A stretch of DNA of 64,000 nt from NCBI GenBank assembly GCA_049513055.1, contig JBEKWN010000038.1:1-64000 (forward strand). The letters run 5' to 3'. Source of the stretch: UBA1163 sp049513055. Its GTDB lineage: Bacteria; Desulfobacterota; BSN033; UBA1163. A program made the translations under genes and the position numbers. The notes beneath the pieces were generated by a model. It had not been told where the DNA came from, did no database searches, and was given only the letters and a program-made list of their open reading frames with translations. This document shows positions 1 to 6,914 of this stretch, one piece after another; position 1 is the first letter of the stretch, and every line of letters starts with the position of its first letter.

Positions 1-214
1 TAAAAGTCTAAATACTAATGAAATGAATCAAACCCTATTCCAAGGTTTTGTTAGCATTGGATATATCAAAACCTAAATTTGGGTTTTTCGAAAGAGAGTT
101 TGGGCAACAGCCCGTTGCATTATTACATGATTGAATTCTCATTAATCATCAGCCTAATAAGTAATATTGCAAGACCTGACCGCTTAACCGTATTTTCTGA
201 TTTTTTCCGAGCGA

Positions 215-661
215 CTATTCTTCGCCTATTGCCTCCAGGTCCGCGATGTCCTTCTTTCTCCCCAATGCTCGCTTGTTCAAGATAAACTCTTTTTTTCCTA
301 TGTAATATACTTCAAGACCTCCGTAACTTCCTGCAACCCGTCCTGCATCCACGTCTTCCCAGGATACTCCGGTGAGCGAGGTAACAATATCTATGCGGAC
401 CGGTGCAACACCGAGTTGTACTACCTTATCAGGGGCTGCAAAATCCTCAACCTTCAAACCTAAAGAACCAAAACCAAATTCGCCAAGTGCGCGGAGAATA
501 CGTTTAGCGTTCTCCAAATCGGGGCGCACAAGAATATCCATGTCTCCCGTATACCGTGGAGCCCCGTGGTATGCAAGTGCATGGGCACCGACTATGATGC
601 AATCAACTTTGTGAGCGTTGAATAACGCAAGCAGATCTCTGAAGTCTTGCTGAACTTCCAT
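215..661 (-). CDS. nucleotidyltransferase-fold protein, antitoxin-like
   Basis: A 148-residue protein of the nucleotidyltransferase superfamily, in the group often paired with a small partner gene. The hallmark is IIVGAHALAYHG followed by TGDMDILV (about residues 22-45). This is the G-x-A-x8-D-x-D type arrangement, whose two acidic residues bind metal in active members. Such proteins act as antitoxins or as toxin-neutralising nucleotidyltransferases in MNT/HEPN-like pairs; the substrate here is unknown. Its start overlaps the end of the small gene at 603-797 by 59 nt in a different frame, so the two are very likely co-translated. No HEPN gene lies beside it. Fold call is firm, role is inferred. 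Confidence 0.75.
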   Translation of the reverse strand: MEVQQDFRDLLALFNAHKVDCIIVGAHALAYHGAPRYTGDMDILVRPDLENAKRILRALGEFGFGSLGLKVEDFAAPDKVVQLGVAPVRIDIVTSLTGVSWEDVDAGRVAGSYGGLEVYYIGKKEFILNKRALGRKKDIADLEAIGEE

Positions 662-797
662 TGAGCTGTCTCCTTAAATACTCAACCGCAGCCACTCGTT
701 CCTCTGGAGTCTTGGATAGCCAGTAAGCAAGGTTCTCCTTAACTTCGACGAAGTCTTTCATTTTTCCTTTTCTCACAACCTTTTCAGTCATAGTCAC
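603..797 (-). CDS. small partner protein of the nucleotidyltransferase
   Basis: A 64-residue protein with a helical core (WLSKTPEERVAAVEYLRRQ, residues 28-46) followed by a basic tail rich in Arg and Ser. Short proteins with this K/S-P-E-E-R-x-x-A-V-E-x-L-R pattern are recurrent upstream partners of nucleotidyltransferase-fold genes like the one at 215-661. The 59-nt overlap with that gene in another frame supports one transcript. Which of the two is toxin and which antitoxin cannot be read from the sequence. No signal peptide or membrane segment is present. Confidence 0.65.
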   Translation of the reverse strand: MTMTEKVVRKGKMKDFVEVKENLAYWLSKTPEERVAAVEYLRRQLNGSSARLQRSACVIQRSQS

Positions 798-967
798 CCC
801 GACAAATTCACCCTAACGTTATCGTCTAACGCCTCCATACCACTATTTCATCGACAAAGAGTTTATAAAATTTTAGTCGAAATGGTTCGGGAAGGCAAGC
901 AAAATAAGAGATTGGTGATAGGCATAGGCTTGCAGTAAAAATAGCCCTGTATTATTCTGAAGCTAAT

Positions 968-2083
968 ATGCGGGAAACAATGTTCTATAAAAAGAAAGAA
1001 AGAGAAGATGTTCAATGTCTTCTCTGTCCGAGGGAGTGTGTCATCAGCGATGGGAAAAGGGGATTCTGTCGGAATAGAGAAAATCGAGGAGGAACATTAT
1101 ACACTCTGGTTTATGGTTGTCCTGCTGTCGTAGATATCAGCCCTATTGAGAAAGCCCCTTTCTACCATTTCATCCCAGGCCATTTCAGGTTATGTCTCAC
1201 CTGTGCGAGTTGCAATCTGAGATGTAAACACTGTCAAAATTGGCATTTATCCCAGAAAAGCTTTGAAGAATTAAATCATTATTCCTACTCTCCTTCAGAA
1301 ATTATCCAACAGGCCAAGAAACAAGGTCTTAATTCCGTTTCCTTCACCTATACAGAGCCTACTGTCTACTTTGAATATCTCTATGACATCTCTTCCATTG
1401 CCAAACAAAGCGGACTTAAGACATCGATTGTCTCGAATGGGTATATCAATCAAGAACCACTTTTGAAACTTCTGAAGGTTCTTGATGCTGTCAAAATTGA
1501 TCTCAAAGGGTTTAGCGAAGAATTTTATAAGGAAGTCTGTTCAGCCACACTCAAGCCTGTCCTTGAATCTCTTCTCACCATTAAAAAAGAGAATGTTTGG
1601 CTGGAGATTGTTAATCTGGTGATTCCAACTTTAAATGATGATCCGAAAATGATTGATGAGATGTGTCTATGGATCAAAGAGAATTTGGGAGTTGATACCC
1701 CTCTTCACTTCACCAGATTCCATCCAGATTATAAATTGACCCATTCGACCGCGCCGGGTTTCTCCTTTAAAGACAGGAGGAAGAAGCGCCGCTCAGGGTC
1801 AACCCTGAGCAACCCCTTGCTTTCAGCCCAGGGAGTCGAAGGGTTGACCCATCTCTCCCCTACCCCGGTCTCCACTTTAGAATCTGCCTATGAGATTGCA
1901 AAGAAAAATGGTTTGAGATATGTTTATATTGGAAATGTCCCAGGCCATATTTACAATTCAACCTATTGTCCATCCTGTAACAGGAACGTGATCCATAGAA
2001 TGCACATGGACGTCATTGAAATGAATTTGGTGAATGGAAAATGCAAGTTTTGTAATACTCCTCTTCAAGGGAAATGGAAGTGA
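968..2083 (+). CDS. amrS: AmmeMemoRadiSam-system radical SAM enzyme AmrS
   Basis: AmrS-type radical SAM protein. The cluster motif C82-x3-C86-x2-C89 lies in CNLRCKHCQNW. There is an N-terminal Cys pair (CLLCPRECVI) and a C-terminal Cys-rich tail (CPSCNR, CKFC) typical of the family. The family usually occurs with AMMECR1 and MEMO1 proteins, neither of which is in this window; the reaction remains unsettled. The protein is 371 residues against a usual length near 335, and the excess is explained by a 36-codon in-frame insertion at 1745-1852 between the conserved stretches FHPDYKLTH and SPTPVSTLESAYEIAKK. The Shine-Dalgarno is weak (gaag), but the start fits the family N-terminus. Confidence 0.88.
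   Translation: MRETMFYKKKEREDVQCLLCPRECVISDGKRGFCRNRENRGGTLYTLVYGCPAVVDISPIEKAPFYHFIPGHFRLCLTCASCNLRCKHCQNWHLSQKSFEELNHYSYSPSEIIQQAKKQGLNSVSFTYTEPTVYFEYLYDISSIAKQSGLKTSIVSNGYINQEPLLKLLKVLDAVKIDLKGFSEEFYKEVCSATLKPVLESLLTIKKENVWLEIVNLVIPTLNDDPKMIDEMCLWIKENLGVDTPLHFTRFHPDYKLTHSTAPGFSFKDRRKKRRSGSTLSNPLLSAQGVEGLTHLSPTPVSTLESAYEIAKKNGLRYVYIGNVPGHIYNSTYCPSCNRNVIHRMHMDVIEMNLVNGKCKFCNTPLQGKWK
1745..1852 (+). mobile_element. 108-bp palindromic element inserted in frame in amrS
   Basis: The 9-mer ttgacccat occurs at 1736-1744 and again at 1844-1852, exactly 108 bp apart, bracketing sequence absent from the protein family. This looks like a target-site duplication. Inside lies a perfect 9+9 palindrome with a 2-nt loop (1791-1810, gctcagggt/accctgagc) and an inverted pair gggtcaaccc/gggttgaccc (1796-1805 and 1841-1850). 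The insert adds 36 sense codons without a stop, encoding a basic, low-complexity loop. It has no ORF of its own, so it would be a non-autonomous repeat, analogous to the protein-inserted palindromic elements known from Rickettsia. It shares ccctgagc and cgaagggt with the repeat at 40945-41039. Confidence 0.75.
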
Positions 2084-2093
2084 TTCAATTTCA

Positions 2094-2156
2094 GATTTCG
2101 GATTACGGATTTCGGAACATAAAAACTTCTAACAATTCATTCTGCAATCTGCAATC
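2094..2156. repeat. short direct repeats between amrS and the SDR gene
   Basis: The intergenic stretch holds two copies of gatttcgga (2094-2102, 2108-2116) and two of ctgcaatc (2142-2149, 2149-2156). It resembles the dispersed low-complexity spacers common in large deltaproteobacterial genomes. No promoter was identified. Confidence 0.4.
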
Positions 2157-2186
2157 CGCATTCCACAATCGGAATGGGGGGATAAT

Positions 2187-2945
2187 ATGGAGCTTTTCGA
2201 TTTAAGTGGTAAGGTTGCAATGGTGACTGGAAGCACGAAGGGGTTGGGCGAAACTTCAGCCAAAGCCTTGGCTAAAGCAGGCGCGGACGTAGCAGTTTGT
2301 GGTCGAAATCCTGCTGACCTCAAACGGGTTTCGGTCGAAATCCAATCGATGGGAAGAAAGTCCGCAGGGTTCGAATTGGATGTCCTCTCCAAGGAGAAAG
2401 TTAAAAAAGGGGTTGAACAGATACTGAGCCACTTCGGTCGCATCGATATACTCGTTAATAATGCCGGTACAAACTATCGGGTTCCAGTCCTTGAATATCC
2501 TGAGGACAAGTGGGATCTGATCATCAACACTAATCTGAAAGGATATTTTTTAGTGGCTCAGGCTGTCGTTCCTCAGATGATCGAACGGGGATATGGCAAG
2601 GTAATTAATATGAGTTCCATTTTTGGAAAAGTGGGGCTTGCCACTCAGTTAGCTTATGCCTCCTCGAAGGGTGGCGTTGAACAGATGACCAAGGTAATGG
2701 CTCTTGAATGGGCTAAACTGGGTGTGCGTGTGAATGCCATTGGCCCGACTTATTTCGAAACCGATATGGTCAAGCAGATTCGGAATGACCCCGCGCGGTT
2801 CAACTTTATCAATGAGCGCACACCAATGGGCCGATGGGGCTATCTCCCTGAACTGGAAGGGACGGTCATCTTTTTGGCGGCGCCAGCTTCAGATTTCGTC
2901 ACCGGCCAGGTAATTTATGTGGATGGGGGCTGGACGGTCTGGTGA
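2187..2945 (+). CDS. SDR family NAD(P)-dependent oxidoreductase
   Basis: Classical short-chain dehydrogenase/reductase of 252 residues. The nucleotide-binding motif TGSTKGLG is at residues 15-22, the NNAG motif is at about 90, and the catalytic residues are S144, Y157 and K161 (MSSIFG, YASSK). The C-terminal DFVTGQVIYVDGGW is typical of FabG/gluconate-5-dehydrogenase-like members that reduce ketones or oxidise secondary alcohols. The start follows a strong ggggg Shine-Dalgarno. It heads a run with the CGGC protein, an acyl-CoA ligase and the dehydratase, so it may act on a hydroxyacyl or ketoacyl intermediate. Exact substrate is unknown. Confidence 0.85.
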   Translation: MELFDLSGKVAMVTGSTKGLGETSAKALAKAGADVAVCGRNPADLKRVSVEIQSMGRKSAGFELDVLSKEKVKKGVEQILSHFGRIDILVNNAGTNYRVPVLEYPEDKWDLIINTNLKGYFLVAQAVVPQMIERGYGKVINMSSIFGKVGLATQLAYASSKGGVEQMTKVMALEWAKLGVRVNAIGPTYFETDMVKQIRNDPARFNFINERTPMGRWGYLPELEGTVIFLAAPASDFVTGQVIYVDGGWTVW

Positions 2946-2947
2946 TG

Positions 2948-2978
2948 GCGCAAAGGGCATAGCGCAAAGTGCATAGCG
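2948..2978. repeat. 14-bp tandem repeat
   Basis: Two adjacent 14-bp units, gcgcaaagggcata and gcgcaaagtgcata, followed by a partial third gcg. The repeat extends the reading frame upstream of the CGGC protein and gives a false early GTG start. Confidence 0.6.
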
Positions 2979-3031
2979 TAAAAACAGAAAAAGAACCAGA
3001 GAAACTAGACAAACCAAATAAACCGAGAGGA

Positions 3032-3322
3032 ATGCAGATAAGGAAGAAGATCGGAATCAAATACTGCGGGGGATGCAACCCCGGTTATGAAAGGGTCGAG
3101 ATGATTCAGCGGGTTCAGTTCCGATTCAACGATCGATTTCTTTTCTTCCGCCATGACGAACCGGATATAGATATATTGGTTCTCATGAGTGGATGTCACA
3201 GAGCCTGCGCAGGCAAGGATCTAAATACAGCAAAAATTCCCCATTGTTCAGTCACAGGAGAAAATGATTTTGATACCTTAATAAACTGGTTAAAATCACT
3301 TAATCAGAAAGGAGATTTCTGA
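3032..3322 (+). CDS. small CGGC-motif conserved protein
   Basis: A 96-residue protein from the chosen ATG; an earlier GTG at 2969 lies next to the tandem repeat and is unlikely. It has the motif IKYCGGCNPGYERVEMIQ near the N-terminus and two further Cys in SGCHRACAG, about 50 residues later. Four cysteines in two pairs suggest metal or redox chemistry, which is inference. The stop codon overlaps the ATG of the acyl-CoA ligase by one base (TGATG), implying translational coupling and a related job. I do not recognise a characterised homologue. It is soluble, with no signal peptide or membrane segment. Confidence 0.65.
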   Translation: MQIRKKIGIKYCGGCNPGYERVEMIQRVQFRFNDRFLFFRHDEPDIDILVLMSGCHRACAGKDLNTAKIPHCSVTGENDFDTLINWLKSLNQKGDF

Positions 3323-5001
3323 TGAGTTCACCGAATCAGTCAAGACGATGGCTTTCTCTATACCCGAAAGATTACTCTTCTGATTTGACTCCGGAAGCTA
3401 CAAATTCTTTAGAACACCTCGGAAAAACAGTACAGTTACATGGCAACAAGCCCGCTCTTTACTATTTCGATAAAGTGATCTCTTACAAAGAATTGGATGA
3501 GATGAGTGATGCCTTTGCCTGTGCTCTGATAGACCTCGGTGTGAAGAAAGGGGACCGTGTATCCCTTTACCTCCAGAATATCCCACAATTTGTCATCGGC
3601 CAGTTTGGCATCTGGAAGAGTGGTGGAATAATTGTCCCCTTGAATCCCATGTACAGGGAGAAGGAGCTCTCCTATTATTTTCGGGATGCCTCTGTCAAGG
3701 TTCTTGTCTGCATGGAATCTCTCTACGGAGAGATGATTCGAAAGGTGGCCAAAGAAACAGGAGTTGAGCATGTGATCACTACCTCAGAACTCGATTTTCT
3801 CGATTCAAAAAGTCCACTCCCCTCGATTCTCAAAGGGGTTGAAAAAGTTAAAGAGCTGGAAACCTTAGACTTCACGAAGCTCGTCGAGAAGTATAGAGGC
3901 AAACGCCCTCCAGAGGTCAAGCTTTCGCGAGAGGATGTCGCCTACCTCACCTATACATCCGGCACCACTGGTCCTCCAAAAGGAGCCATGAATACCCATG
4001 GGAACGTTGCTTTCAACTCTGAGGTTTATCGTCATTGTTGGAAGCTGACGCCCTCCGATATTATGCTTGGGGTAGCCCCCTTCTTTCACGTCACAGGGAT
4101 GGTCGGCCATATTGGAACCTGCATCGCTTCTGGAACTCCCCTCATTCTATTTTACCGTTTCGATCCCAAAACAACATTTCAGATGATCGAGAGATGGAAG
4201 GCCACCTGCACGATCGCGGCCATTACGGTCTTTATTGCCTTGATGAATGATCCTGATATTGGAAAGTATGATTTCTCCTCCTTTCGAAAAGTTTACAGTG
4301 GTGGAGCTCCTGTTATTCCTGCTGTTATCGAGCGATTCGAAAAACTCACAGGCACTTACATACACAATGTTTACGGTCTTACCGAAAGCACTTCACCTGC
4401 GACTCTGGTCCCTCTTGGATCGAGGGCACCTGTAGATCCCTCGACCGGAGCCATTGCCATCGGAGTCCCCATTCCGAGCCATGAAGCTAAGATTATGGAC
4501 CTGAGTGATCCTGAAAAAGAGCTCCCTCCCGGAGAGGTGGGTGAGTTGGCTATCAAGGGACCGGGGATCGTCCCCGGATATTGGAACAAACCGGACGAAA
4601 CTGCCCATGCTATCCGTCAGGGCTGGCTTTTTACCGGAGATGTAGGCACAATGGATAGTAAGGGATGGATTTATCTCTTAGACAGAAAAAAGGACATGAT
4701 CATTGCCTCCGGATTCAAAGTCTGGCCAAGAGAAGTGGAAGATGTTATTTATCTTCATCCTTCTGTTCGTGAAGTCGCAGTGGTCGGAGTTCCGGATCCA
4801 TACCGAGGAGAAACCGTCAAGGCTTTTGTGGCTTTGAAGGAGGGATTCGAAGGAAAGGTGAAGGAGGAAGAGATCGTGGCCCACTGTAAGGAACGAATGG
4901 CTGCTTACAAATATCCAAGGCAGGTTGAGTTTGTCAAAGAGGTGCCCAAGACCGCCACAGGGAAATTTTTGAGAAGAGCATTCAGGAATGCTCAAAGCTG
5001 A
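3322..5001 (+). CDS. acyl-CoA ligase (AMP-forming)
   Basis: ANL-superfamily acyl-CoA synthetase of 559 residues. It has the P-loop YTSGTTGPPKGAM near residue 210, NVYGLTEST, the TGDVGTMDSKGW hinge region and a C-terminal PKTATGKFLRR with the catalytic lysine. It converts a carboxylic acid plus ATP and CoA to acyl-CoA, AMP and PPi; related proteins are usually annotated as long-chain or medium-chain fatty-acid ligases, but the substrate is not determinable. The start overlaps the stop of the CGGC protein and has an aaggag Shine-Dalgarno inside that gene. The next gene downstream is the AbfD-like dehydratase, separated by a palindromic repeat. Confidence 0.88.
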   Translation: MSSPNQSRRWLSLYPKDYSSDLTPEATNSLEHLGKTVQLHGNKPALYYFDKVISYKELDEMSDAFACALIDLGVKKGDRVSLYLQNIPQFVIGQFGIWKSGGIIVPLNPMYREKELSYYFRDASVKVLVCMESLYGEMIRKVAKETGVEHVITTSELDFLDSKSPLPSILKGVEKVKELETLDFTKLVEKYRGKRPPEVKLSREDVAYLTYTSGTTGPPKGAMNTHGNVAFNSEVYRHCWKLTPSDIMLGVAPFFHVTGMVGHIGTCIASGTPLILFYRFDPKTTFQMIERWKATCTIAAITVFIALMNDPDIGKYDFSSFRKVYSGGAPVIPAVIERFEKLTGTYIHNVYGLTESTSPATLVPLGSRAPVDPSTGAIAIGVPIPSHEAKIMDLSDPEKELPPGEVGELAIKGPGIVPGYWNKPDETAHAIRQGWLFTGDVGTMDSKGWIYLLDRKKDMIIASGFKVWPREVEDVIYLHPSVREVAVVGVPDPYRGETVKAFVALKEGFEGKVKEEEIVAHCKERMAAYKYPRQVEFVKEVPKTATGKFLRRAFRNAQS

Positions 5002-5044
5002 AAGCTCAAAGGTTTTGCAATGCTATACGTGTCCACCATTTCTT

Positions 5045-5156
5045 GTCATTCCTGCCCCGTTTGTGGAACGGGCTAAACTCCAGCAGGCCTGCCCCGTACT
5101 TGATACGGGGAATCCAGACACTGGGTTCCCGTTTTCACGGGAATGGCGGAATGAAC
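5045..5156. repeat. MITE-like palindromic repeat
   Basis: About 110 bp bounded by imperfect inverted ends (gtcattcctgcc and ggcggaatgaac). Inside are three small stem-loops: cccgtt/aacggg, ccccgta/tacgggg and ttcccgt/acgggaa. Elements starting gtcattcc and folding like this are widely dispersed in bacterial genomes. It lies between the ligase and dehydratase genes, and the dehydratase Shine-Dalgarno sits just beyond its right end. Confidence 0.65.
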
Positions 5157-5172
5157 AAAAAGGAGAAAAAGA

Positions 5173-6612
5173 ATGAAAAGAATCGTGACTAAAGCGGATT
5201 ATATCCAGAGTCTGAAAGATCTTCATCATGCGGTCTATTATAATGGAAAACTTGTGGAGGATATTACCGAGCATCCGGGGATTCGTCCCCACATCAACTC
5301 TGCCGCCCTCACCTATGAGCTCGCCCTTCGTCCCGAATATGAGGACTTGATGACAGCCACCTCCCATCTTACCGGCAGGAAGATCAACCGATTCACTCAC
5401 GTTCACCAGAGTGTGGATGATTTGATCAAAAAGGTCCAAATGCTCCGTCTCATTGGACATGAGACAGGCTCATGCTTTCAACGATGCGTGGGATTCGATG
5501 CCTTGAATGCCACTTACATGACCACTTATGATGTTGATCAAAAATATAAGACCGACTACTTCGAACGGCTCAAGAAATATCTGATCTATGTCCAGGATAG
5601 CAATGTCATGGTGGTAGGTGGCATGACCGATCCCAAGGGAGACAGGTCTCTTTCCCCTGGAAAGCAGGCAGACCCTGACCTCTTCACCCACGTTGCCGAA
5701 AGGAGATCCGATGGGATCATCATTCGAGGCGCGAAGGCCCATATGACAGGGGGTGTCAATTCCCACGAAATTCTCATCATGCCTACTCAGGCAATGAGAG
5801 AAGAGGATCGAGATTATGCTCTGGCCTGCGCCATTCCCCTGAATGCACCAGGTGTGGTGCTCATCTTCGGTCGCCAGACCAATGAAGAAAGAAAATTTGA
5901 GGGAGGGATTGATGTCGGCAATCCCTTTGGACTCGTTGGAGGAGAGGCCCTCATCATCTTTGATAATGTCTTTGTCCCCTGGGAACGAGTCTTCCTTTGT
6001 GGAGAATATGATATGGCCGGAATACTGGTGGAACGGTTTGCCACGTTGCATCGCCAGAACTATGGAGGTTGCAAGGGTGGAGTCTCCGATGTTCTGGTAG
6101 GAGCCACGGCATTGGCCGCGGAGTATCAAGGAACAGCCAATGCTTCTCACATTAAAGAAAAACTGGCAGAGATGATTCACCTCGCCGAGACGATCTATGC
6201 AGGGTCCGTGGCCTGTTCTGCCATGGGATACAAGACTCCTTCAGGAGCTTGTTATCCGGATCCGCTCCTGGCGAATACGACGAAGCATAATGTCACACGC
6301 CATATCTATGAAATATCGCGCCTTGCCCATGATATTGCAGGAGGGATTGTTGCCACCATGCCTTTCCAGGGCGATCTGGAAAGCAGTAAGGTGGGCCATT
6401 ACGTGAAGAAATATTTGGCAGGCGTCAAAGGCATTCCTGTTGAAGACAGGATCAAGATCCTCAGGCTCATCGAAAATATGAGCGGAGGGACAGCTCTGGT
6501 CGAGTCCATGCATGGTGCAGGATCGCCTCAGACCCAGAAGGTGATGTATGGCCGTTTAGGTAATCTTGAGCAGAAGAAGCGCTGGGCAAAACGCATAGTA
6601 GGAATTGAATGA
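5173..6612 (+). CDS. abfD: 4-hydroxybutyryl-CoA dehydratase / vinylacetyl-CoA isomerase-type enzyme
   Basis: A 479-residue member of the 4-hydroxyphenylacetate 3-hydroxylase/AbfD flavoprotein family. All four [4Fe-4S] ligands of the Clostridium aminobutyricum dehydratase (C99, C103, H292, C299) have counterparts: C101 and C105 in GSCFQRCVGFDA, and H293 and C300 in LHRQNYGGC. The plain monooxygenases of the family lack these, so an oxygen-sensitive radical dehydratase converting a 4-hydroxyacyl-CoA to an enoyl-CoA is favoured. Shine-Dalgarno aaggag precedes the ATG. The adjacent acyl-CoA ligase could supply its CoA ester. Many anaerobes carry paralogues of unknown substrate, so 4-hydroxybutyryl-CoA itself is probable rather than shown. 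Confidence 0.82.
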   Translation: MKRIVTKADYIQSLKDLHHAVYYNGKLVEDITEHPGIRPHINSAALTYELALRPEYEDLMTATSHLTGRKINRFTHVHQSVDDLIKKVQMLRLIGHETGSCFQRCVGFDALNATYMTTYDVDQKYKTDYFERLKKYLIYVQDSNVMVVGGMTDPKGDRSLSPGKQADPDLFTHVAERRSDGIIIRGAKAHMTGGVNSHEILIMPTQAMREEDRDYALACAIPLNAPGVVLIFGRQTNEERKFEGGIDVGNPFGLVGGEALIIFDNVFVPWERVFLCGEYDMAGILVERFATLHRQNYGGCKGGVSDVLVGATALAAEYQGTANASHIKEKLAEMIHLAETIYAGSVACSAMGYKTPSGACYPDPLLANTTKHNVTRHIYEISRLAHDIAGGIVATMPFQGDLESSKVGHYVKKYLAGVKGIPVEDRIKILRLIENMSGGTALVESMHGAGSPQTQKVMYGRLGNLEQKKRWAKRIVGIE

Positions 6613-6914
6613 TTGTAGTGGATAGGACTTGAATTAAATGACACCGTCAGGTCATCTCTTCTCTCGAGACTTCACCAGTCATTACAATCACTATACTTTG
6701 AGTGGTCAATGTTACGGGAAGAAAGGGTGAATAATAAACGAACCTAAAAACTCTCTCAAAATCTGGATCGATTTTTGGGGGACAGGTTAGGTCTGAAAAG
6801 TTTTAGCAACGGACTGGCTCAAATTGGAAAACAACATTTCAGGAATGAAAAAATACTTCACTCCTAGCTTACTTGGTACTTCACGTGAGGCCAATTAATT
6901 TATAGGAAGCTTGC
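6613..6914. other. intergenic, convergent genes
   Basis: This 302-bp spacer separates two convergent genes. It holds no open frame with coding character. I saw no strong hairpin followed by a T-run and no RNA gene. Confidence 0.5.

Noticed and set aside
79..285. 68-codon plus-strand frame at the left edge
   Set aside because: Its sequence has no family character, and its 3' end overlaps the nucleotidyltransferase on the other strand.
2969..3031. Earlier GTG start for the CGGC protein
   Set aside because: The extra 21 residues come from the 14-bp tandem repeat and spacer, and a Met with a Shine-Dalgarno lies at 3032.
5470..6180. 236-codon minus-strand frame opposite the AbfD-like gene
   Set aside because: It is the antisense shadow of a well-conserved enzyme and has no recognisable domain.
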